Assembly: GCA_963693365.1 (NCBI GenBank)
Contig: CAVNZM010000002.1
Coordinates: forward strand, 4,526,001-4,590,000
DNA from: Amoebidium appalachense
Lineage: Eukaryota > Ichthyosporea
Direction: 5' to 3'
Length of the DNA stretch: 64,000 nt
This document shows, piece after piece, positions 1-12,287 of the stretch. A program made the position numbers and the translations under genes. The notes under the pieces are model-generated. The model searched no databases. It was not told where the DNA came from and saw only the letters and a program-made list of their open reading frames with translations. Position 1 is the stretch's first letter; each line of letters opens with the position of its first letter.

Positions 1-210
1 GGGGGGAGGGGGGTGGGGGGGGGGGGGGGGGGGGAAGGGGTGCATATGTGTGCATGTAGGTATGCATTTGAACTTGCGTGTGTGCGCGCCGGCCTGTGTC
101 TGTGCACTTGATTGTGTGTGCGAATGTGTGCATGTGTGTTTCTGTGTGCGTATGTGCAAATGTGCTGGCCCTGTATATCTGTGTATGTGTGCATGGACGT
201 TTGCGCCAAT

Positions 211-283
<73 letters not shown>

Positions 284-1010
284 ATGCCTGCTGTTGTGTC
301 TGCATGAGTGTGCATGTCTGTGTGTGTGCATAAGTTCCTGTATGTGCCTGTTTGTTTCTGTGTGTGTGTGTGGGCGCTTGTTTTGACTGGGTCATGGGAT
401 TAGCCACAAGTGTGTTTGTTTGGTGTGACAGGGACCTGGGGGGGGGGGGGGGGGTATAGGGTCTGCATGACTTGCGAAGGATGTGTGCACCCCACTGGGC
501 TGAGCGGGTATGCCGCATGGAGCATGGCAGTGCTGCAATGGTGCCTCCTTGCATGGGGGCATGTGGTGCATCATGATTGCCTGGTGTTGCCTGTGCATGC
601 CGTAACGTGTGTGTTTCCTTACCCCCGTGCATTTTTCTGCAGAGGTTGTGCCCTTGCCATGTCATGATGTGACATAGCAGGATGTCGTTGCAATCAGTTT
701 GCCATGGTTCTGTGGCCTTGATGGTAGCTCGGTACACCCGCGTGGGTAACCTTGGATATGCTGCTGGCACATTCTGCAATGCAACATGACATGGGCATGC
801 TTTGGAAGAGCAGACCATGCTTTGCAGTGCTGTTTGATAGGCCATACACTATATGCACATGCTCGTGGCCGTGGCACTTGCAGAGTCTATCCACCAGGTG
901 TCCCTGTTCGGTGTCAGTTATGTGCTGTGTTCCTGTACCACAATGCATGTACAAGCAATAGGGCACGCTCAGGACCATTGCCCCAAGCTGATGTGCGGTC
1001 CCCTGTGCAG
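1..1010. other. Upstream/intronic sequence before first recognised exon
   Basis: No supported coding exon is seen here. It holds G-rich sequence at the start, a long (GT)n run at about 211-282 with flanking degenerate GT-rich DNA, and a poly-G tract near 439-455. The nucleoporin exon at 1011 starts directly after a clear acceptor (CCCTGTGCAG) in phase 0, so the true start codon lies in an unrecognised exon here or beyond the left edge. Confidence 0.6.
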
Positions 1011-2122
1011 GTTGAGGAGCACGAGCCCGAGGCTGAGTTTGAGCCGATCGTGCGGCTGGCGGCGGTGGAGGTCAAGACGATGGAGGAGGATGAGGACACG
1101 CTGTTTGTAGCGCGGGCCAAGCTGTACCGATTTGCCGAGGGCAAGGAGTGGAAGGAGCGGGGCACGGGGGACATGAAGGTGCTCAAGCACCGGGTCACGG
1201 GCAAGGTGCGCATCCTCATGCGCCGCGAGAAGACCCTCAAGATCTGCGCCAACCACGTGGTCACCGCCGCCCTGCAGCTGCAGCCCTTCAAGCCGAACCC
1301 CACCATGGCCATCACCTGGGTCACCCCTGCCGACTTCTCCGAGGAGGAGGCCCGCCCCGAGAAGTTCTGTGCCCGCTTCCGCGACCCTGAGACCCTGGAC
1401 AAGTTCAAGAAAGCCGTCGAGGAGGCTGCCGCCGCCGCCTCAAACGGCCCCAGCAGCAGCGGCCCAGCCCATTCGGCGCCGCCCAAGGACGGCAAGGGCC
1501 TTGCCGAGCTGTTTGCCCAGGCCCCCGGCCAGTGGAAGTGCCCGGCCTGCCTGGTGGCCAACAAGAAGGACGACGACCGCTGCCCGGCCTGCCAGACCCC
1601 CCGCCCCGGCGCAGACCCCAAGCCCGCTCAACCGCCATCCCTGGCGAACCCGGCAGTACCGGCCGCCCCCGCCGATGGGGCACCGAAGTACACGTTTGGG
1701 GCACCTGCCGGAAACACCGAGGCTAAGCCAGCGGCTGCTGCATTCCCCACTCTGTTTGGGGCAGGGACTGGTGGTGCAGGCAGCAGTGGTGCACAGGCAC
1801 CCAAACCCCTGTTTGGCGCCGCAAGCACATCCTCTGCTCAAACCACAGAGACCAAGGGGGAGGACAAGGGCCAGGGGGAGAAGAAGGGTGTGTTTAGCAG
1901 CTTCTCGTTTGGGGCCCCAGCCATGGGGGCAGTGTCTTTTGCCTCCTTTGCAGCCCCGCCTGCTGCCCCGGCATCTACCCCTGCACCCGCCCCACCAGCA
2001 GCCCCGGCACCCACAGCAACCGCCAGCAAGGGCAAAGACGAGGACGAGGACGACAACAACGAGGAGGTGGGTTCACGTGTACAGCTAATATTAGTTTATG
2101 TTTTTTCTTTTTTTTGGAGGCA

Positions 2123-2161
<39 letters not shown>

Positions 2162-5100
2162 GGGGGAGGGAGGGAGGGGGAGGGCATATGGAGTGGCGTT
2201 GCAATTTTGTCGTTGGTAGGGGCTTGAAAGCTGCTTATGGTGGTCACTGGCACCGGTGTTTTCGTTTTTGGCCTCTAGCGGTGCCACATAGCATATGACC
2301 CTCAAGACTGGCGGCAGGGATGTTAGAACAGCCTGTGTTGGCAGTCATGAAGATGCAGATAGCCCCGATGCCGGCATTTGTACTGGGCCCTAAGGCCTTT
2401 CTGGGTAGCATGATGGCTTGGAGACCTGGGACGGAACCATATCAGGCAATAACAGGCAATAGCCACGGTGGAATTGGATGGTAGACACCTCATCTCTCCA
2501 TCTTTGCCGTTCATAGACAGGCCAGGCATGGGAGTGCTTGCACGGGCAGGTGGCCTCATAAAAATAGGATACTTAATGGCATGTCGGGCCAGCTGTAGGC
2601 AATATACCGACCAAGCAAACACTCAGCCTTGCACCGGGCATGTGCAATGTGTTCTCCCTGGCAAACCCAACAGAACAAAAGTTGCTGGCCATGGTGATGG
2701 GTACCCACGTGCAATATATACCTCAGGTTGGCTGATATTGGACATATTGCTTTGCGGAACCCCCTACAGCCATATTGTATCTCCGGAATCCAAAAGCTGG
2801 TTCTTCCAAATCATGACCTTGCTTTGGCGTCAGCGCGCAATCACAGAGACTTCCATGTGTCCATCTGTTTAATGCTAACGCTCACTGAATTCTGCAACTG
2901 CCCGGCTGATCTGGCAGTGATAAGATTGTGTTTTAAAACGTAACCAATCAAAATTTTGGAAGATATCACTTTCATCCATGGAAATGTATTGTTATCTGAA
3001 CGCTTTTTAAACAGTACCGTCACTAAGTTCTGGATATCAATAAATCTATTTAATGTGAGTCAGGTAAATAAATACTGTGCATTAAAATATTTGGAGATGG
3101 AGCTGTACTGTACTTTCGTTGTATATGCATAACGTTGATTGGCTAATGCCGAATTTTTGCATTACCATTACTTGAGCTGGCACCGGTCCCCGCCCACTAA
3201 CTAATAGAAAAACATGCCTGTAATGTTTCAAGGACGCTAAAATATTATTAAAAAAACGGGAGTGAATTTAAAGCCTACTGTGGATTGCTTCAACGAAGTT
3301 GTGCTGTTTTTCTCAGGTGGTTAGTGTTTGGAGCTCCCATTCTAGCGAAAACCAGAGTTGCACGAGGATCCTTGATACACATGAGTTGCATGCCGTCAGG
3401 CCCACACAAGCTGGTTCGCCCTAACGGCAGGAGGGCTTTAATCTGCCTCACGGAAATGCAAGCCAACCTGTGCCAGCATACTGACGAGTTGGGTCACAGA
3501 GCGATGACGAAGAAAACCCGGAGGAGCACGAGCCCGAGGGGGAGTTTGAGCCGATCGTGCAGCTGGCGGCGGTGGAGGTCAAGACGATGGAGGAGGACGA
3601 GGACACGCTGTTTGCGGCGCGGGCCAAGCTGTACCGGTTTGCCGAGGGCAACGAGTGGAAGGAGCGGGGCACGGGGGACATGAAGGTGCTCAAGCACCGG
3701 GTCACGGGCAAGGTGCGCATCCTCATGCGCCGCGAGAAGACCCTCAAGATCTGCGCCAACCACGTGGTCACCGCCGCCCTGCAGCTGCAGCTCTTCAAGC
3801 CGAACCCCACCATGGCCATCACCTGGGTCACCCCCGCCGACTTCTCCGAGGAGGAGGCCCGCCCCGAGAAGTTCTGTGCCCGCTTCCGCGACCCCCAGAC
3901 CCTAGACAAGTTCAAGAAAGTCGTCGAGGAGGCCGCCGCCGCTGCCTCAAACGGCCCCAGCAGCAGCGGCCCAGCCCAGCCGGCGCCGCCCAAGGACGGC
4001 AAGGGCCTGGCCGAGCTGTTTGCCCAGGCCCCCGGCCAGTGGAAGTGCCCGGCCTGCCTGGTGGCCAACAAGAAGGACGACGACCGCTGCCCGGCCTGCC
4101 AGACCCCCCGCCCCGGTGCAGACCCCAAGCCCGCCCAACCCCCATCCCTGGCAAACCCGGCAGTACCGGCTGCGCCCGCGGACGGGGCACCCAAGTACAC
4201 GTTTGGGGTCAGCCCGTTTGGCGCCGGCAGCAGCACGTCGGCGTTTGGTGGGGCCACAGCGGCAGCGCCAAGCACGCCGGCCAGCAGCAGCGGTGGGCTG
4301 TTTGGGGCGGCGGCAGCCGGCAAGCCGCTGTTTGGGGGCACAGGCACGGCATCGTTTGGCGCCGTCCCTGCCTCCGGGTTTGGCGGGGCACCAAAGACTG
4401 ACACCACCCCGGCCCCTCTGTTCGGCGGGGCGGCAGCCAGCGGCACGTCGTTTGCCGGGATCCCGGCATCTGGTTTTGGGGGCAAGAAGACTGATGGGCC
4501 GGCCACGCCTGCACCACTGTTTGGGGCCGGCAAGGGGCAGGCAGCAAAGAAGGAGGCAGAGGACGACGATGACGAGGAGGAAAGCGACGGCGACGACCAG
4601 GTGGGTGCCCACGGGCATTGGGGGGGGGGGGTTTGGGGGGGGGGGGGGGGGGGGGAAGATGTTGGGTATCAGGGCAGAGGATGCTGTGAGTTTTGTTGGC
4701 ATGTGCGGGTGGGGTGGGGTGGCCGTGTGTATGCGGCGATTGGGCTGTCAGCGTGGGTAGGCGGTTTTGCATTAGTGGCCGGCACTGGGATGGGTTTGTC
4801 TTGGCCACCAGCGTGCACGCATGGGCTGTAGCATGCTTGCCTGGTGGCTGGATGTGCCAAGTTGAGCACCAGCCTGGGTGTGGTGTACAGAGCGCAGCAG
4901 CAGTCTGGCCGTGCTTGTGTTTGGTCCCACACTATAGGCCCTAAGTTCAGCAGCAGTTTAGGCTAATCTTGCCAGCAATAATGAGCCCGTTATGCTTACC
5001 GGCATGCATCATATGATTGGCTGATGTGTGTAGACACATTTGATCAAGGGAGGAATCAATTGATCATTGACCATACCACTCGTGACCACCTTGGCAGACC

Positions 5101-7922
5101 TATCTTTTCGGAGAGAGGTAATTTGCCTAGACTTGCATCCACGACAGTGGTTCTTGCACGTGAGTCCAATCCAGTATTCACCAACCCAATTGAGCGACAA
5201 AAGTGTTTCTATGGGTTAAGTTCTCTGGGCCCCTCACCAGTCAATCGATTGGACAGGTGCATTGGTATGATGTAGCAACTTGGATGCACTCCCCAGTGTT
5301 CAGAGAGATGATTGAGCAAGCATAGTACTTTGGAGATTGCATGCGCTGGTTGGGACTGATGATGGATGACAGCATGGTGTAGGCAGGGATGGCTATGGCT
5401 AGTGCATGCCTTGGTGACTTTCATGGTCTAGCCAGGGGACACTGAATCATGGCCACACAGGCACACAGGGCCCAGGCAAGTCTTGCAGACCATATACATA
5501 TAGAGCACCTCGGCACCGCCCAATGGATTGTCTCACCTTCAGGCGCCTTCTGAACGGAGGATTTTATACACTATGGTCCCTACCATCAACCGGGTTCACT
5601 GGACTCAGATTAGCATTCTTGGCACTCCTGATTGATTTGGCGTTCTTACCTGTTTACCGAAAACCTGTGACATTTTCCTGCCAACGCCAACCCAAATAGT
5701 ATGCTTGCTGTGTCTAAGGGACCGCTGAGATAACAATGGGCATAGCACTGGTGGTGCCCATCAATAACATCGGCCAGTAACCCTCTGCATCCAAACCTGC
5801 AGCCAACCAGAGCGGCCGTCAGCTTAGAAAGGTGCCTTTAGGGGCACTCATCTCTAGAGCGTCTGTGAGAGCTGGTCTTGCAGCATGTGTTGTCTGCCTT
5901 TGTTGGTGGGTACTGACGGCAGGGGTGGCAGGTTGAAGAGCACGAGCCGGAGGGAGATTTTGAGCCGATCGTGCGGCTGGCGGCAGTGGAGGTCAAGACG
6001 ATGGAGGAGGACGAGGACACGCTGTTTGCGGCGCGGGCCAAGCTGTACCGGTTTGCCGAGGGCAACGAATGGAAGGAGCGGGGCACGGGGGACATGAAGG
6101 TGCTCAAGCACCGGGTCACGGGCAAGGTGCGCATCCTCATGCGCCGCGAGAAGACCCTCAAGATCTGCGCCAACCACGTGGTCACCGCCGCCCTGCAGCT
6201 GCAGCCCTTCAAGCCGAACCCCACCATGGCCATCACCTGGGTCACCCCCGCCGACTTCTCCGAGGAGGAGGCCCGCCCCGAGAAGTTCTGTGCCCGCTTC
6301 CGCGACCCCGAGACCCTGGATAAGTTCAAGAAAGCCGTCGAGGAGGCCGCCGCCGCCGCCGCAAACGCCCCCAGCAGCAGCGGCCCCGCCCAGCCGGCCC
6401 CGCCCAAGGACGGCAAGGGCCTGGCCGAGCTGTTTGCCCAGGCCCCCGGCCAGTGGAAGTGCCCGGCCTGCCTGGTGGCCAACAAGAAGGACGACGACCG
6501 CTGCCCGGCCTGCCATACCCCCCGCCCCGGCGCAGACCCCAAGCCCGCCCAACAACTTGACCTTACCGCTCCCGCCATATCGGCCTTCCCGGCCGTCGGG
6601 GCACCCAAGTTCACATTTGGGGTACCTTCCAGGGACACTGGGGCCAAGCCGGCGACTGCTGCAGAGTCAGACAGTCAGGCCGGCAGCAGTGAGCAGGGAG
6701 CAGGCAGGTGGCCCCGGCTGGCTGGGGTGCATGGGTATGCACAGGAGCTAACAGACCCCACAGGCACACCAGAGGCTAAGGCGGCCCTCAGTGTGGTCGA
6801 CATGGCAAAGGCCGGTGGGTGCGAGGGCGTGCATGGGGGGCACAAGGGTGCTTGGTGCTAACAGAGTGGGCAGGGGACCTGGAGGGGCTGCGGAAGGTGC
6901 TGGCAGATAAAAATGGCCCCAAGCCCGACCTGACTGCACAAGATGCCGACGGGTACACACTCCTGCAGAGGGTCGCCATGCTGGGTGCGTGCATGCCTGC
7001 AGTGTGTATGCTGCTTAGTGCTAGATGTGTGGTGTGTGTATGCTGCTTAGTGCTAGATGTGTGGTGTGTGTGGTGCTTGGTGTGTTGTGTGTGATGTCTG
7101 TGGTTCTTTGTGCTTGGTGTGTGCGATGTGGTGCTTGGTTGTGTGTTGCTTGGTGTTGGTGTGGCTTGTGTGCTGCTTGGTGTGTGTTGTGTGTTGTGTG
7201 CTGCCTGGTGCTTGATGTGTGATGGGTGTGGTGCTTGGTGCTTGGTGCTCGATGTGTGATGGGTTTGGTGCTTGGTGCTTGGTGCTCGATGTGTGATGGG
7301 TGTGGTGCTTGGTGCTTGGTGCTCGATGTGTGATAGGTGTGGTGCTTGGTGCTGTGCTTGATGTGTGATGTTTGATGCTTGATGCTTGGTGCTTGGTGCT
7401 TGATGTGTGATGTTTGGTGCTTGGTGCTTGGTGCTTGGTGCTTGGGGTTGATGTGTGATGGGTGTGGTGCCTGGTGAGGGCACTGACAGGCACGTGCAGG
7501 GCCGTCGCTGGGCAAGGCGGAGGTACTTTCGTTGATGGCGGATGAGGGGGCCGACGTGAATGCGGCCACAGCCAATGGCAGAACAGCGCTGCACATGCTG
7601 GCGGCCATGGTGAGCACTGGGGGTGCTGGCAGGGGGCTGGCTGGCAGTCGCTGACCAGGGGGGGCAGAATGACGTTGCAAGCATGGGGGTGCTGCTGAAT
7701 GCCGGGGCAGACCCTGACAGGAAGGACAACGAGGGCCACACCACAGTCGACCTGTGCAAGAGCAGCGATGCACGCAGTGGGTGCCCCATAGCTCAGGGGG
7801 GAGGGCGGGGGGTACATGTGCTCATTTTCTTGTCTCATGCAGCTGGACTACTGAATCGCCGCCAAGCACGCCAGGAGGTCGAGGTGAAGAGTCACGAAGA
7901 AAGTGAGGAAGATGAGGTAGGT

Positions 7923-7978
<56 letters not shown>

Positions 7979-8053
7979 AAATACTGACCTGGGTGGCAGT
8001 ATGAAACCGAAGATTCCGAGGAAGACGAGGGGGTGGATGACAGGGACTATTAG
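1011..8053 (+). CDS. RanBP2-like nucleoporin: three RanBD/zinc-finger/FG units plus ankyrin repeats (5' end unresolved)
   Basis: Exons: 1011-2066, 3500-4600, 5932-6814, 6865-6984, 7500-7609, 7668-7776, 7843-7916, 8000-8053 (TAG stop). All phases agree and give 1168 residues plus stop. The first three exons each encode a Ran-binding (RanBP1-type) domain starting near EEHEPE, then a RanBP2-type zinc finger (W-x-C-x2-C ... C-x2-C, WKCPACLVANKKDDDRC), then an FG tail (YTFG, LFGA, GFGG) ending in an acidic stretch. The third unit has a shortened tail. Exons 4-6 carry ankyrin-like repeats (GADVNAATANGRTALH; GADPDRKDNEGHTTVDL). The last two exons are very acidic. In known nucleoporins RanBDs bind RanGTP, this zinc finger type binds RanGDP, and FG segments line the pore, so a nuclear-pore or Ran-cycle role is inferred. 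Introns 2067-3499 and 4601-5931 are unusually long (about 1.4 and 1.3 kb), so three tandem paralogues are a less likely alternative. Confidence 0.85.
2067..3499. other. Long intron between RanBD units 1 and 2
   Basis: Starts with donor GTGGGT and ends at GGGTCACAG. It contains a poly-G block at about 2125-2160 and then an AT-richer unique segment (2300-3490). I see no exon, RNA gene or repeat array in it. Confidence 0.6.
4601..5931. other. Long intron between RanBD units 2 and 3
   Basis: Starts with donor GTGGGT and ends at GGTGGCAG. A poly-G stretch lies at about 4620-4655. The rest is unique sequence in which I recognise nothing. Confidence 0.6.
7010..7475 (+). repeat. Degenerate GCTTGGT-type minisatellite in nucleoporin intron
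   Basis: Tandem short units (GGTGCTTGGTGCTTG, GATGTGTGATGGGTG) build a higher-order repeat of roughly 36 bp that fills almost all of the intron 6985-7499. It gives long open frames on both strands that are not genes. Confidence 0.8.
7922..7976 (+). repeat. Poly-G tract of about 55 bp
   Basis: Uninterrupted G run just after the donor that ends the exon at 7916. A similar tract lies at about 8260-8294 downstream of the stop codon. Such long G runs could form G-quadruplexes, and their true lengths are uncertain in any assembly. Confidence 0.85.
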
Positions 8054-8257
8054 CCCGGCTGCCCTGAACGTTTGCCGAGTACATAAAGACATGTATCATC
8101 TCGATGGTGCCCCCTGGTGGGGCCTGCCCATACCCGAGCGCAATGTAAATCTGACATATATTGCCTTGTTCCTTTGCAGTTTGAGTGGTGGGAGGATGTG
8201 TGCGCGTCCGTGCGTGCGTCCGTACGTACACGTGTGCCTTCGGTGGTGATGGTGGTG

Positions 8258-8296
<39 letters not shown>

Positions 8297-8745
8297 GAAA
8301 TACGGCAAATCATCGTATCGTCCTTACAGTTAAAACTTGTACAAAGCTAAGGCTTCATGCCCCTTCCCTTCCGCCATGTTTGGCGCTTGCGTTTAGTCAT
8401 AGATGGACATAATGAAATGGAGTTGAACATGTACATGGGCTTTCATTAGGAGTACGTGTTGAACATGTCGTGCGAAACACTGTTTCGATTACTGTACAGA
8501 CTGTGCAGGGCTATGCTGGGGAGAAGACGGTCGACCGTGATTTGGTTTATATTTATATACCTCATTATTTTTATTTACATCCAGGAGCAGAACTAATAAT
8601 AATACTATGTATCCATATATGCAAGAGCAGAACTTTAAGTAAATGTATCCATATATGCATGCGATAGCCGAACCGACGGTTATCAAATTCGGCCAACTGA
8701 TATGTAGGATCATATATCAGATTGCTCGCATTACAGACAAGAACG

Positions 8746-8780
<35 letters not shown>

Positions 8781-9422
8781 CTTTTTTGATGAGCCCATAA
8801 ATCCCACCAAACATCATTCTTGGCATTCGATATAATGCCATGGGGCCACCACATATGCTTGGTGGACATGCTGCTGCTATTCAACCTCCAAATGGCCACC
8901 CATCAGGCACACACATAGGGCCGCAGCACGTGCACATGCATGTCATTGAACACACCATTACTATATATCAGTTTACTGTACTGCTTGGCAACAACAGCAC
9001 ACACGTGCCCATTAATATTCACAATGCTTCATGAGGGCAGCATGTTGGCGCTGGCCAGGCAACCAGTGGGGATGGGGCCATAATATTATGCACATGCACA
9101 TGCATGTTTGCTGCCAGTGCCATGGCTCATGAAGCTTCGAAAGCCAGATGTATTGAAACTATGTTTGATAGTCATCAACATCAATCCACAAAATCCACAA
9201 GAGTTTCTGCTGTTTGGCTACATATAGAAGAGTCTAATACCACACAGACACACATGTATACCACCGTAACAAAAAAAAAAAAAAAAAAAAAAAAAAGAGT
9301 CCAAGTATTATCTCCATTTTAAATTTAGAAGTGTATCTCGTATTTATAAGTAGAAGTACCTACAGTCGGCCTTGGTGCCGGCCCCTTATCACAGCTCACA
9401 TACATGTCGCTAATAAACAGAG

Positions 9423-9463
<41 letters not shown>

Positions 9464-9911
9464 AAAAAAAGAAGAAGAAGAAGAAGAATAAGAAGAATAA
9501 TTAAAATGTCGTTAGTAACGCGTAAGTACAGAGCCATTTATGACGCCAAGGCCATAGCGCTCAATGTTACTTGGGGAAATTTTCAAACAATTGAATCGTC
9601 GATAAAAGGTATACAAACCTCCATTATCTATCTCACAGTGTATGTCTTTCCTTCCTGCCACGACATGCATGTTAATTCCTGAAACACAATTTTCTTGGTT
9701 AATGTCGGTTTGCTTCAGTGACACTACATAATGAATGCTATGCAGGAAAGCCACGTAAAAAGTTTATGCACACTAGTACTCTCGAGAGCGTCCGGATTGT
9801 GATGAATTAAAACCTTTGTTTTACTCATACCAAAGGGGAAAGGATAAATTATGTGCCAGTAGTGTAAAGCAAATGAGGCAAAGCGGGGTGGGTGGGGGTG
9901 GCGCCGCTGCT

Positions 9912-9976
<65 letters not shown>

Positions 9977-10831
9977 GCCACCATTACGTACCACCATAGA
10001 GCAATGGGGATTTTTGAGCGATTTCGGGGACCAGGTCAAGTTTTTTTTTTTTCTTATGATTTTATTGATGCCCTCAAAGGACACGAAAAAGCGAGATATC
10101 GCAGACACCTTGGGGTTCACTTTGTGCGACATAGTCTATCATAGAAACCACTTCGATATAATGTCGGTGTGATCAGAATATCCCGATCGGCCTACCAAAT
10201 CTGACCGGGGACGTCAATTCGAAAGCAACATGGGGTGTACTTTTCGTGAGGTAGGGCGACAGCGGGGCTATTTGTTAATAAATTATACATTTAGGCTGTA
10301 AAACCATCCATAATGATGGCCGGCATCCTTGAACAATGGCATATCCCCGTGCAGGGTCAAACCAAGCAAACACATGCTGGGTGATTCAGGGACTCGATGT
10401 ACATGTACGGTTGATTCATGCAACAAACACTGCTGCACAGGCAAGTAGTAGTACCTCCATGTGTATTTATAGTTGTTTATTTCATGCTCCGATGAAGTAC
10501 GATGCTGACGATTGCAGACCTGTATGCATACATTAAACACTTTGCCATTCTCAGTGCGGCACTACTTATGATGTCCGGCCTGAATACTTGAACCCTTGGC
10601 AGAAACAGCACCTACGTGTCATTCGACTTATTCTTGTGGTCAAAATTTACACCAGCCCAACCCCACTCCCGTCCCCATAGGCCAACATTGAGGAATTCTG
10701 CTTCATGTCTGCCTATGGTAGACTAATTGCCCGGTGTCCACGTGGGGTCTAGTGGTGTGCCCGCGCCACAGGCACGGTGCTCTCAGTGTACAGTCCTTCG
10801 TGTGTCATTCATTCCAGTCCCATGCATGGTA
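8054..10831. other. Convergent intergenic region between nucleoporin and kinase genes
   Basis: No gene seen. The region is AT-richer than the genes and holds homopolymers: poly-T near 8750-8778, poly-A near 9271-9296, a C(n)A(n) composite near 9423-9470 followed by GAA repeats, and a T(n)G(n) composite near 9913-9974. The two genes end facing each other, so both 3' UTRs should lie here. Confidence 0.6.
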
Positions 10832-11247
10832 CTAGCGCACGGTGCTGTATCTGGCCATCAGCTTGTCCAGGTCCAGCCCAAGCAGTGCCCCCACCTCCTG
10901 CGTCTCCCCCCATGCGCTCGTGTCCGTGGCTCCTGCACCCCCCACGTCACCACATGACCACCTCCACCCCCTGCACAAGACATGCCATATGCCTGCACAA
11001 TGGTGAGTGCAACCACACTCGACCCATCCATCCACACATAATACACACATGCACCCAGTCCATTGGCTCTCACATGTGCACCCTCACACACACACATCCA
11101 ACGCCAACAGGTCTGCTCACTTGCGCTGGCCTTAGGCAGCCACCCATATCCTGTCCCCCCCCCCCTCCCCCCACACCCACCCACACCCACACCCATGCCC
11201 ACGCCCACGCCCACACCCATACCCACAGCCCCCACCCCCACCTAGCC

Positions 11248-11285
<38 letters not shown>

Positions 11286-12191
11286 CCCTCCGCCCCCCAC
11301 CTGCTACTGCAGCATAGTGTGGCTGTGTCTGGCCAACGGATCCAGACGATGCCGCTGTTGCAGGCACCTCAGCATTTAGGGCCATAGGTGCCTGGCCACT
11401 GACCGACTGTCTTTGGGCGCTTGCAGCAGCAGCAGGGGCAGCAGCCACGGCTGGGGCCAGGGCAGTGGGTGGGGATTGGGGGGTAGGCTGCTGAGGGCTG
11501 GCTGGTTGCTGCCGGCCAGCCAGGGCCGAGGCCCAGCCCAGCACCGTGCCCACCACCGAGGCCGGCCGGCTGGTTGCTGGTTGGTGGCTGGTGGGTGCCC
11601 CACCCTGGCTGGCCCCCCTGGCCCGCCGCGGCAGGGTGTCCCCTGCTGCTGGCTCGGCCTGCGTCTTGGCCCTGCCCAGCTGCCAGCTCTCTGGCCCAGT
11701 CACCGTGGCTGGGCTGGCTGCCGTGGCCGTGTGGCGTAGGCTGCTGGGCGCATGGTCTGGGGTGGCACTGCGTGGACCCGCCCAGTCCGTGGGGGGTGAG
11801 GCCATGTCTGGGCCCGGTGACCCAGAGGGATGCCACGTAAAGTCCCCCTCCACACTGGCCTCCCCCGTCAGACTGTCCTCCCCCAGCCCTGCCCTGCTAC
11901 GTCAGCACCCCCATGCCCCAGGCCACAGCCACCAACCACAGCCCAGCGACACACCTGCTGCCTGCACCCATGGGTGTGCCCAGGCCTGGGGCAGGGTCAG
12001 CCGGGCATCAGGGTCTAGACGTAGCAGCCCACGTATAAGATCCTGAGCCTCTGTGAAGGAATGTCAGCCACCCAGCACACAGGGAGTGAGGTCTGGGGGG
12101 ACATGCACACCCCACACACCTGCAGACATGGAAGGGGGGATGGGCAGCTGCTCGATCTTGCTGCGGATCTGTGGCCCTGTCAGTGCCTGCA

Positions 12192-12287
<96 letters not shown>

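Noticed and set aside
208-333. Cys/Val repeat proteins from (GT)n and His/Thr proteins from (CA)n throughout the window
   Set aside because: Dinucleotide repeats have no stop codons in most frames. These are microsatellite translations, not genes.
786-1010. N-terminal extension of the first RanBD frame (MTWACFGRADHALQ...)
   Set aside because: Composition is unlike coding sequence, and a strong acceptor at 1001-1010 places the exon start at 1011, as in the other two units.
914-1621. Open frames on the minus strand opposite the RanBD exons (also 3448-4533, 5838-6647)
   Set aside because: They are shadows of the strongly GC-biased coding strand. Only the plus-strand frame shows RanBD and zinc-finger motifs.
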